Assembly: GCA_900473045.1 (NCBI GenBank)
Contig: UCKS01000047.1
Coordinates: 1 to 33,710, forward strand
Direction: 5' to 3'
Length of the DNA stretch: 33,710 nt
Origin: Hyphomicrobiales bacterium
GTDB taxonomy: Bacteria; Pseudomonadota; Alphaproteobacteria; Rhizobiales; Rhizobiaceae
Notes under the pieces: generated by a model
What the model was told of the DNA's origin: nothing
Database searches by the model: none
Seen by the model: only the letters and a program-made list of their open reading frames with translations
Part shown: positions 24,503 through 31,135 of the stretch, piece by piece
Numbering within the stretch: position 1 is the first letter of the stretch
Layout: every line of letters starts with the position of its first letter
Program-made: the position numbers and the translations under genes

Positions 24503-25240
24503 TTAGTGGTTGAGAACAGCGCGCAGGAACCCGCGTGTCCGTTCTTCCTTGGGATTGTCGAAGATTTCGGACGGCGTGCCCTGTTCGATGATGCGGCCGC
24601 CATCCATGAAGATGACGCGGTCGGCCACCTGCCGGGCAAAGCCCATTTCGTGCGTGACGACGACCATGGTCACGCCGGTGCCGGCGAGCTTCTTCATTAC
24701 GTCCAGCACCTCGCCGACCATTTCCGGATCAAGCGACGATGTCGGTTCGTCGAACAGCATCACCTTCGGTTCCATGGCGAGCGCACGGGCGATAGCCACG
24801 CGCTGCTGCTGGCCGCCGGAAAGCTTGCCGGGATATTTTTCTGCCTGCTCAGAAATACCAACACGGGCGAGCAGTTCGCGCGCCTTGCGTTCCGCGTCGG
24901 CCGGCTTCGTGCCGCGCACCCGCATCGGCGCCAGCATGACGTTTTTGAGCACGGTCAGATGCGGAAACAGATTGAACGATTGGAACACCATGCCGACCTC
25001 GGCGCGCACCTTTGCCAGCGCCTTGCCCGGCCCGACGGTGACGCCGTCAACGACAATGCTGCTGTCGCTGGAAAAAGCCTCGAGCCGGTTGATGCAACGG
25101 ATGAGGGTCGACTTGCCGGAACCGGATGGCCCGATGACGCAGACGACTTCTCCCTCGGCGATGTCGAGATTGATGCCGTGCAGCACGGTGAAGATGCCGT
25201 AGGCCTTTTTCAGATTGGTGATCTGGATGAGCGGGCTCAT
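24503..25240 (-). CDS. Polar amino acid ABC transporter ATPase (GlnQ/HisP type)
   Basis: A 245-residue ATPase of the polar amino acid uptake family. Walker A is GPSGSGKST at about 35-43, the Q-loop [19 protein letters not shown] is typical of GlnQ/HisP, the signature is [20 protein letters not shown], Walker B is [20 protein letters not shown], and the switch region is [15 protein letters not shown]. The start overlaps the end of the permease by ATGA. It energises uptake of the ligand captured by the binding protein encoded further upstream in the operon. Confidence 0.95.
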   Translation of the reverse strand: MSPLIQITNLKKAYGIFTVLHGINLDIAEGEVVCVIGPSGSGKSTLIRCINRLEAFSSDSSIVVDGVTVGPGKALAKVRAEVGMVFQSFNLFPHLTVLKNVMLAPMRVRGTKPADAERKARELLARVGISEQAEKYPGKLSGGQQQRVAIARALAMEPKVMLFDEPTSSLDPEMVGEVLDVMKKLAGTGVTMVVVTHEMGFARQVADRVIFMDGGRIIEQGTPSEIFDNPKEERTRGFLRAVLNH

Positions 25241-25836
25241 GAGCGCTTCTCCCCGCCGAAGCGTTTTTCAAGGCGCGCGACGATGCTGACCAGTGGCCAG
25301 AGCAGGGCGACATAGATGAGGGCTGCGCCGATCAGCGGCGTTGGATTGGCTGACAAGGCCTGCGCCTGGGTGGCTTGTTTCAACAGGTCGGGCATGGCGA
25401 CGACGGAGGCGAGGGCGGTGTCCTTAAGCACATTGATGCAATTGTTGGTCAGCGGCGGAATGACGATCTTGATCGCCTGCGGCAGGATCACGTCAATCAT
25501 CATGTGGCGGCCCGAAAGCCCCAGCGCCTGCGATGCCTCGAACTGTCCATGCGGAATGGCCTCGATGCCGGCACGAAAGATCTCGGCCGTATAGGCCGAT
25601 GACACCAGGGTCAGTGCCACGACGGCGGAAACGAAGGGCGAGAACCGGATGCCGACGAAGGGCAGGGCGTAGTAGACGACGATCAGCAGCACCAGCAGAG
25701 GGATCGAACGGAAAACGTCGATGTAGATCTTGGCGACAAATGGAACCGGGCCGGATCCGTAAAGCCTTATGAGCGCCAGAAAGAGGCCGCCGATCAGGCC
25801 AGCGATGATGCTTGTGATGCCGATTTCGAGCGTCAC
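25237..25836 (-). CDS. Polar amino acid ABC transporter permease (HisM/GlnP type)
   Basis: An inner-membrane permease of the HisM/GlnP family; 199 residues from GTG 25836. Helices include [17 protein letters not shown] and [19 protein letters not shown], and the EAA loop region is [20 protein letters not shown]. The start is uncertain. Coding clearly continues upstream in frame (LLDTFFNIPILIETFPLLLS before GLLVTLEIG), adding the first helix, yet there is no ATG, GTG or TTG there. CTG 25905 would give 222 residues, the usual family size. The frame opens at a TAG inside a hairpin after the binding-protein stop. A rare start codon or a small mutation is likely. It is the only permease here, so it should work as a homodimer. 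Confidence 0.88.
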   Translation of the reverse strand: MTLEIGITSIIAGLIGGLFLALIRLYGSGPVPFVAKIYIDVFRSIPLLVLLIVVYYALPFVGIRFSPFVSAVVALTLVSSAYTAEIFRAGIEAIPHGQFEASQALGLSGRHMMIDVILPQAIKIVIPPLTNNCINVLKDTALASVVAMPDLLKQATQAQALSANPTPLIGAALIYVALLWPLVSIVARLEKRFGGEKRS

Positions 25837-25929
25837 CAGAAGTCCCGATAGAAGAAGCGGGAAGGTTTCGATCAGGATCGGTATATTAAAGAAAGTATCG
25901 AGCAGTTTCCTGAGGCCACCGGTTTTGAA

Positions 25930-25961
25930 TGTGATGACGGAGCGCTAACGCCGTCATCACA
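25930..25961 (-). terminator. Strong intercistronic hairpin after the binding-protein gene
   Basis: TGTGATGACGG (25930-25940) and CCGTCATCACA (25951-25961) are perfect 11-bp complements around a 10-bp loop, 12 bp past the stop of the minus-strand binding-protein gene. No T run follows on the minus strand, so it is more likely a mRNA-stabilising hairpin or partial terminator that keeps binding-protein transcript abundant. Confidence 0.6.
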
Positions 25962-25973
25962 CGGGTTCACGGT

Positions 25974-26774
25974 TTACTTGGCAGACGGCATGTCCATGAC
26001 CATAACGGTCGATGTCGTGTCTTCGGCCTTGGCGCCGAACCAGGTCTCGTGCAACTTGGCGACGAACCCTTCCTTCTTTAGCGTTGAAATGACTTCATTA
26101 ACCTCGGTGGCCAATGGATCGCCCTTGTTGAACATGACGGAATATTTCTCGCCGGTCGTGATACGCTCGACGACCTTCAGTTCCGGTTTATCTTTTACGT
26201 AATACTGCAGTGCCGGGATGTCGCTAATATAGCCGTCGATGCGGCCGGCAGCCAGGTCGAGCATGGCGGGCGATAGGCCCTCGAATTTGCGGATTTCGCC
26301 AAGCTTGTACTTCGCCGTATTGGTTGTCGCCCACATGTCGCCGGTCGAGCCTGTGTCGACGCCGACGACTTTGCCTTCCATGGCGGGAACTCCAGAAATG
26401 CTGCTGGAGGCCAACACTGTCAACGACTGGTCGCTGTCATAGTATGGCTGCGCGAAGGTGACGGATTCCAGCCGCTTTTCAGTGATCGTGATGGAGGAGA
26501 CGGCCATGTTGATGCGGCCGGACTGCACGGCGGAAAACAGCCCGCTGAAGGGGATGTTGACAAATTCGACTGACTTGCCGAGCCGCTTGCCGATTTCGGT
26601 GACGAGATCGACTTCGAAGCCGACGGTTTTCCCAGATGCATCCTGAAATTCCCAAGGCACATTGCCGATGTTTGCACCCACCGTGAGGTCTGCCGCAATG
26701 GCTGCAGACGCAAAACCCGCTGTGGCAAGCAGACCGAATAGGATGGTGGACTTAATGAGATTGAGCGTTTTCAT
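25974..26774 (-). CDS. Periplasmic amino acid-binding protein (SBP family 3)
   Basis: A 266-residue family 3 substrate-binding protein. The signal peptide (residues 1-28, TILFGLLATAGFASAAIA) is cleaved before ADLTVGANIG. The ligand-binding core shows GFEVDLVTEIGKRLGKSVEF at about 53-72, the family signature region, and INMAVSSITITEKRLESVTF at about 88-107, ending in FAQPYYDSDQSL. This is a typical amino acid or opine-type binder. It is the first gene of the minus-strand operon, with AAGGGGAA just before ATG 26774. The operon also encodes permease, ATPase, class V enzyme and hydantoinase, so the ligand is likely their substrate, perhaps a hydantoin- or carbamoyl-type amino acid derivative (inference). 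Confidence 0.92.
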   Translation of the reverse strand: MKTLNLIKSTILFGLLATAGFASAAIAADLTVGANIGNVPWEFQDASGKTVGFEVDLVTEIGKRLGKSVEFVNIPFSGLFSAVQSGRINMAVSSITITEKRLESVTFAQPYYDSDQSLTVLASSSISGVPAMEGKVVGVDTGSTGDMWATTNTAKYKLGEIRKFEGLSPAMLDLAAGRIDGYISDIPALQYYVKDKPELKVVERITTGEKYSVMFNKGDPLATEVNEVISTLKKEGFVAKLHETWFGAKAEDTTSTVMVMDMPSAK

Positions 26775-26820
26775 GAGGTTCCCCTTGATTTTTTGGCCTT
26801 AACACGGTTACGCTGGCTTG

Positions 26821-26850
26821 ACTGGTCTAACTGGTCAGACCGGTTTAACC
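26821..26850. promoter_or_regulatory. Palindromic operator between the importer operon and its GntR regulator
   Basis: AACTGGTC (26829-26836), A, GACCGGTT (26838-26845) form a near-perfect 17-bp palindrome, with a third related half-site (ACTGGTCTA at 26821-26829), so three 9-bp units follow head to tail: ACTGGTCTA, ACTGGTCAG, ACCGGTTTA. The TGGTC/GACC core is the type bound by FadR-subfamily GntR proteins. It lies between divergent start sites and probably controls both. Confidence 0.65.
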
Positions 26851-26953
26851 AAGGAAGCATGCCTCTTTGGCAATTGCAAGATATGGCGGCGATAAAATAG
26901 ACTGGACTAGATAATAGGCGTTTGCGTTGTTGCGCACAGCGCCAATGGGACGG

Positions 26954-27658
26954 ATGGATCACACGAGAATGCTGAACAGAACCTTGGTACCCCAGTCGGT
27001 CGCCCGCGAAATACAGAGCATGATCCAGAACGGCAGCCTAAAGATGGGCGAGAAGATTCCGTCGCAACGGGAGTTCTCGCAGAAATTCGGCATCAGCCGG
27101 GCGTCGCTGCGCGAAGCCTTGTTGACCCTTGAGACGCTTGGCCTGCTGAAGACAGAGGCTGGCCGGGGGACATTCGTTTCAGGCGGTCCATCCTCTGCAT
27201 CCAACCACATGGCGCCATGGCGCTATTCTGGCAGCTATTCGGTGTTCGACGTCTTCCAGACGCGCATCATGCTGGAGGGGCAGATCGCCGGTCTTTCAGC
27301 TGGCAGGCTCATGGCCAACCAGTTGGAACAGATGGAGCATGCGACCCGGCAGATGGAAGAGTGCTGGGCGAAAGGTGATCTCCTGGCCAATGTCGAGGCA
27401 GACTTGGAGTTCCACGCGATCATCGCATCGGCCTGCAGCAACACGATGCTGCGTGCGCTCTATCAAACCGTGCGCGAACAACTGACGGAAACCCAGCGAC
27501 AGCCCATCCCGATTACCGACCCTGCCCGCATGAGCGCGTCCATCGCAGAGCACCGTCGCATCATCGCGGTCCTGCGCTCCAGTGATGCTGCCGCTGCGCG
27601 TATTGAGATGGAAACGCACATACGCAACACGGCGCGCTGCGCCGGGCTCGAGCCGTAA
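26954..27658 (+). CDS. FadR-subfamily GntR transcriptional regulator
   Basis: A regulator of 234 residues from ATG 26954 (in-frame starts at 26927, 26945 and 26969 are possible). The winged helix-turn-helix includes VAREIQSMIQNGSLKMGEKI, then PSQREFSQKFGISRASLREA and LGLLKTEAGRGTFVSGG. The C-terminal FCD domain has EADLEFHAIIASACSN, EHRRIIAVLRS and ARIEMETHIRN, so the Asp/His metal-ligand pattern of the family is complete. It is divergent from the importer/hydantoinase operon, with a palindromic operator in between, and most likely represses it until a small acid ligand binds. Confidence 0.9.
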   Translation: MDHTRMLNRTLVPQSVAREIQSMIQNGSLKMGEKIPSQREFSQKFGISRASLREALLTLETLGLLKTEAGRGTFVSGGPSSASNHMAPWRYSGSYSVFDVFQTRIMLEGQIAGLSAGRLMANQLEQMEHATRQMEECWAKGDLLANVEADLEFHAIIASACSNTMLRALYQTVREQLTETQRQPIPITDPARMSASIAEHRRIIAVLRSSDAAAARIEMETHIRNTARCAGLEP

Positions 27659-28077
27659 CGGCTTAGCTCGTCCTTGTAGGGGAGCGTGATCGGTTTTCTG
27701 TTTAAGCTGATTTTGGTTGTTCGCCCGACCTCGCCAGAAATGCCTCGAACCGGATTGGCAGCCCAAGGCTGGTGAACTCCAATGATCTCAGAGCTAACCA
27801 GCGCAGCGCGTTCCCGCGGGACATGGGGGCTCGTCACCCCCATATCCCATTTCGAATTGCCTAAAATCATCGCTTCTTGTTGATATAACCCGAGGCGGCA
27901 TCAGCCCCTTTTGGTGGCATCCTTGGCTTCGCCAAGAGCCTCCTGGCCTCCGCTCTTGAGGCGTCCATCTCACGTAAGATCGGCGGCTACGATCGCGGGC
28001 ACGCGGCTTGACCATGGGGCTTGATCACGGTTGATGTTACCTGGCGCAGTTGCAAACGGGAAACCCGACGGCAACAT
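27659..28077. other. Intergenic stretch without a recognisable gene
   Basis: No convincing coding sequence. A perfect 7-bp hairpin ATGGGGG (27823-27829), loop CTCGTCA, CCCCCAT (27837-27843), is preceded by the palindrome TCCCGCGGGA. A minus-strand frame (about 27870 to 27660, reading ALVSSEIIGVHQPWAANPVR...) looks weakly protein-like but I do not recognise it. The stretch may be debris from a lost mobile element. Confidence 0.35.
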
Positions 28078-28440
28078 TCAGACCGGTGCCGCTTCAGCAC
28101 TTAGCGGCTGCAGGCCGAAGTTCTTGGCATTGCCGCCGACCAGTGCGTTGGCGCAAAGGCCGATGCCTAGCGATGCACCAGCAGATGCACCGACATATGT
28201 GCCGGCAAGGCTGCCTTCGCCCACCTTAGTTGGTACGGTGTTGACGACAATCCAGCTCAGATGGGATTTGCCGGTGACGCCCACGTCGACGTCGAGTTTG
28301 CCGCTCGTGCCCGTGTAGCGCTCGATTTTGCCGGTGCGCGGTATTGCAGGCAACTGACTAAAAATCCGGGCCATGAGGCAATCTGCATAATGCGCGACCA
28401 GATGACGAAGTGCCATCGACCCCGACTTTGCGGCCTCCAT
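28027..28440 (-). pseudogene. DUF992-family protein remnant
   Basis: The minus strand reads GKIERYTGTSGKLDVDVGVT, then WIVVNTVPTKVGEGSLAGTY and VGASAGASLGIGLCANALVG, ending LQPLSAEA. After a frame change it gives GTGLNVAVGF near 28070-28040. This is the conserved core and C-terminus of DUF992, small secreted proteins common in rhizobia (usually about 150-165 residues with a signal peptide). The signal peptide and first conserved block cannot be found in one frame upstream of 28340, so the gene is frameshifted at both ends and likely dead. Confidence 0.65.
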
Positions 28441-28542
28441 TCCCTGGCCGTCTTCTGCGCATGGCGTTCATCGTATGGCACACCCTTGGCGCAGAATTTT
28501 GAGTGCTCTTGTCCTCCCCCTTAACAGCTTGCGGTCCAGCAG

Positions 28543-28560
28543 TTATCGCGGTAACGATAA
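28543..28560. promoter_or_regulatory. Palindrome just upstream of the second GntR gene
   Basis: TTATCG (28543-28548), CGGTAA, CGATAA (28555-28560) form a perfect 6-bp inverted repeat, with an inner GTTA/TAAC pair. It ends 17 bp before the preferred ATG, so it is well placed as an autoregulatory operator of the GntR-MFS pair. Confidence 0.45.
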
Positions 28561-28577
28561 AATCATCCGATGACCTG

Positions 28578-29267
28578 ATGAATAAAGCTATGCGACCTCT
28601 TTCCCGAATGAGCCTTACCGACACGGCTGTCGAGGCAATCCGAACAGAAATCCTCTGCGGCAGGTGGCCGGTGGGTGGCACGTTGCCGAATGAAGCGAAG
28701 TTGTCGTCACTGCTCTCGGTCAGCCGTGGAACCGTGCGCGAGGCAGTGCGCGTTCTTGTGGCTAAGGGATATCTTGAAACCCGGCAGGGTTCGGGTACCT
28801 ATGTCCGCTCCAAGACCGATGCAAGCGAGAGTTTTTCACGTGCACGCGGCACCGGTTTGCGCGACTTGCTGGAGGCGCGGTGTGCTCTGGAGGTCGAAGC
28901 CGCGCGGATGGCCGCTATGCGTCATGCGCCGGCGGCGATCCCGGCATTGCGCGCACTCCTTGAGCACCGCGGCCGGAGCGGCGAGGGCGATCGTGAGGAA
29001 TACATCATGCGTGATCTCGCCTTCCACAAGGCTGTCGTTGCCGCATCAGGCAATCAGGCCATGATCGAGATCTACGAGTTTTTCTCTGCCTCCATCCGTG
29101 AAACCATCGAAGCTACGCTCAGCGATCAACTCCCCGAGCCTGACATGCAGGCGCACGCGGATATCATCAACGCCATCGCCTCCGGTTCACCAGACAAGGC
29201 CGATGTGGTGGCGCGCCGTTTCATGGCGCCGATACTGGCCGCACTCGACAGGATGCTGCTCTCATGA
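28578..29267 (+). CDS. FadR-subfamily GntR transcriptional regulator
   Basis: A 229-residue regulator from ATG 28578 (in-frame ATGs at 28590 and 28608 are also possible; none has a strong ribosome site). The helix-turn-helix is GGTLPNEAKLSSLLSVSRGT followed by VREAVRVLVAKGYLETRQGS. The FCD domain shows RDLAFHKAVVAASGNQAM and MQAHADIINAIASGSPDKAD. The final position that is usually His in FCD metal sites reads VVARRFMAPI, without His, so metal binding may differ. Its stop overlaps the MFS gene by ATGA, which implies that it regulates its own operon with the transporter. Confidence 0.88.
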   Translation: MNKAMRPLSRMSLTDTAVEAIRTEILCGRWPVGGTLPNEAKLSSLLSVSRGTVREAVRVLVAKGYLETRQGSGTYVRSKTDASESFSRARGTGLRDLLEARCALEVEAARMAAMRHAPAAIPALRALLEHRGRSGEGDREEYIMRDLAFHKAVVAASGNQAMIEIYEFFSASIRETIEATLSDQLPEPDMQAHADIINAIASGSPDKADVVARRFMAPILAALDRMLLS

Positions 29268-30565
29268 CGGCCGGACCAGAAGCTTCAAAACCGATCCCCG
29301 CTATCGATAATCAGCTGATCGGCGCCGAGATCGACAACGTGCCGCAACCGCGCGCTGTTATGCCGCAGAGTGCAGCCGCGCGCCTGCTGCTCGGCGCCAG
29401 CCTCGTTTTGATCGCGTTCAATCTTCGCCCGGTCTTTTCCAGTGCCTCTGCACTGCTTCCGGAAATTGCCCAGACATTCGCTCTGTCTGCCACGGGCATA
29501 GGGCTGCTCACCACGTTGCCGGTCGTCTGCCTGGGAGCTTTTTCTCCAATGGCACCGTGGCTGGCACAAAAGATCGGAACGGAGCGGACGCTTCTGGGTG
29601 TCCTTGCCCTGTTGATGCTCGGAACGGCACTTCGCAGCTTCCACTCCGTTCCGCTTCTCTTCCTTGGAACGGCGCTTGCGGGCGCTTGCATTGCTGTCGG
29701 CAATGTCCTTTTGCCCGGTCTCGTCAAGCGCGATTTCCCGGACAAGGCAGCCCTGATGACGGGCTGCTACACCATGGCGCTTTGCGCCGGTGCCGCCGCC
29801 GCCGCCGGATTCACCTTGCCGATCGAACATCTTCTTAACGGCTCGGCGCCCGTGGCCCTGGGTGCCTGGGCACTGCCTGTTTTCGTTGTTCTTCTGTTGT
29901 GGCTGCCACAGACGCTCTCGCTCAGCCGCCGCCCCAAGCGGACCGGTTTTCAGGTCCAGGGGCTTTTGCGCGATCCGCTTGCCTGGCAGGTGACGTTGTT
30001 TATGGGGTTCCAGTCAGCGCTCGCCTATTCAGTCTTCGGCTGGCTCGTGCCAATCCTGCGCGAGCGTGGGCTCGATGGAGTTACGGCGGGCGCCATCGTG
30101 TCCGTCTCGGTTATGGTCCAGGCCGGCGCCTGCCTTATCATGCCGCATATTGCCGTGCGCCGTCCCGACCAGCGCGCGGTTGTCTTGATACTGCTTTCCG
30201 CCGCGGTCATCGCTTTGCTGGGGCTGCTTTTCGCACCTCTGTCGATGGTCTGGATCTGGGCAGTCCTGCAGGGAATAGGGCAGGGTGGTCTTATCGCTGT
30301 CGCCATGACGATCATCGTGCTGCGGTCCCCGGATGCGCATGTGGCCGCGCATCTCTCGGGGATGGCGCAATGCGTCGGCTATCTCCTGGCCGCAATCGGC
30401 CCCTTGATTGTTGGCCTTCTTCATTCCTGGACGGGCAGCTTTGGCGCCAGCGCCTTCCTGTTTGTCCTTTTGGGACTTTTTGCCGGTATTGCCGGATGGG
30501 GCGCAGGGCGTTCCGTACATGTGAAGGCGCGGACAATAGAGCGACAGGCGCAGTCGCGCCTTTAG
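29264..30565 (+). CDS. MFS transporter, CynX/NimT type
   Basis: A 433-residue inner-membrane protein with about 12 hydrophobic segments after a 38-residue hydrophilic N-terminus. Family features are SLVLIAFNLRPVFSSASALL at about 47-66 (the N-L-R-P motif of CynX/NimT proteins), ATGIGLLTTLPVVCLGAFSP after it, and ACIAVGNVLLPGLVKRDFPD in the fourth helix region. CynX and NimT are linked with cyanate and 2-nitroimidazole export respectively, but substrates of most relatives are unknown. It overlaps the GntR gene by ATGA, so its expression probably depends on that regulator's ligand. The next gene is convergent. Confidence 0.9.
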   Translation: MTAGPEASKPIPAIDNQLIGAEIDNVPQPRAVMPQSAAARLLLGASLVLIAFNLRPVFSSASALLPEIAQTFALSATGIGLLTTLPVVCLGAFSPMAPWLAQKIGTERTLLGVLALLMLGTALRSFHSVPLLFLGTALAGACIAVGNVLLPGLVKRDFPDKAALMTGCYTMALCAGAAAAAGFTLPIEHLLNGSAPVALGAWALPVFVVLLLWLPQTLSLSRRPKRTGFQVQGLLRDPLAWQVTLFMGFQSALAYSVFGWLVPILRERGLDGVTAGAIVSVSVMVQAGACLIMPHIAVRRPDQRAVVLILLSAAVIALLGLLFAPLSMVWIWAVLQGIGQGGLIAVAMTIIVLRSPDAHVAAHLSGMAQCVGYLLAAIGPLIVGLLHSWTGSFGASAFLFVLLGLFAGIAGWGAGRSVHVKARTIERQAQSRL

Positions 30566-30623
30566 CGCAGAGGAGCGAACATCTGGCAGGATACCAAGTT
30601 AGGGGCGTCCTGCGCTGTATTCC

Positions 30624-31073
30624 TTATTGCGACAGGCGTGCAACGGCACCGTGACGGGGCTGGATCGACAGATCCTCGTCTTTCAGGCCGGTTTCGAGAC
30701 CCTGCAGGATTGGGCAATGCGGACGGTGGTCGCCGTTGCAGGTGTTGACCAGCATTGTCAGCGTGTGAGCCATGTCCTGAAGCCCCTTGATCTTCTTGTG
30801 CAGCTCGTCGATGTGGCCCTGCGCCAAACGCTTGACCTCGGCGCTTTGCCGGGTGTCGTCACGCCACAGGCCAAGAAGATCGCTGATTTCGGCGACCGAA
30901 AAACCGAGATCGCGCGCGCGTCGGATGAAGCGCAGCATATGGACGTCGGTGTCTGAATAATCGCGGTAGCCAGAGGACTTCCGGTCAGCCGCCGGAATGA
31001 GGCCGGTCTGTTCGTAGTAACGGATCATCTTGGCCGAAACGCCCGATGCTTTTGATGCCTGCCCGATGTTCAT
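30624..31073 (-). CDS. hmrR: Copper-responsive MerR-family regulator (CueR/HmrR)
   Basis: A 149-residue CueR-type activator. The N-terminal MerR helix-turn-helix is MNIGQASKASGVSAKMIRYY (1-20) with the wing at YRDYSDTDVHMLRFIRRARD. The dimer helix follows, and the metal-binding loop is TCNGDHRPHCPI with C112 and C120, the two Cu(I) ligands of CueR at the same positions as in E. coli. The residue before the loop is not the Ser of zinc sensors, so copper or silver is expected. AAGGAGAACACTG precedes ATG 31073. It lies downstream of actP on the same strand, separated by a hairpin, and should activate actP from the operator at the right edge of the window. Confidence 0.93.
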   Translation of the reverse strand: MNIGQASKASGVSAKMIRYYEQTGLIPAADRKSSGYRDYSDTDVHMLRFIRRARDLGFSVAEISDLLGLWRDDTRQSAEVKRLAQGHIDELHKKIKGLQDMAHTLTMLVNTCNGDHRPHCPILQGLETGLKDEDLSIQPRHGAVARLSQ

Positions 31074-31094
31074 CAGTGTTCTCCTTGAAATGGC

Positions 31095-31129
31095 GCATCA
31101 GCCGACCCGGATATAGGGCCGGCTGATGC
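31095..31129 (-). terminator. Hairpin between actP and hmrR
   Basis: GCATCAGCCG (31095-31104) and CGGCTGATGC (31120-31129) are perfect 10-bp complements; three more C-G pairs extend the stem past one mismatch. It lies in the 62-bp gap after the actP stop. No T run follows on the minus strand, so it may be a weak terminator or transcript processing site that separates ATPase and regulator levels. Confidence 0.5.
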
Positions 31130-31135
31130 AGTTTG

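Noticed and set aside
27823..27843. Perfect 7-bp hairpin as terminator of the first GntR gene
   Set aside because: It is about 165 bp past the stop and has no T run, so a terminator role is not supported.
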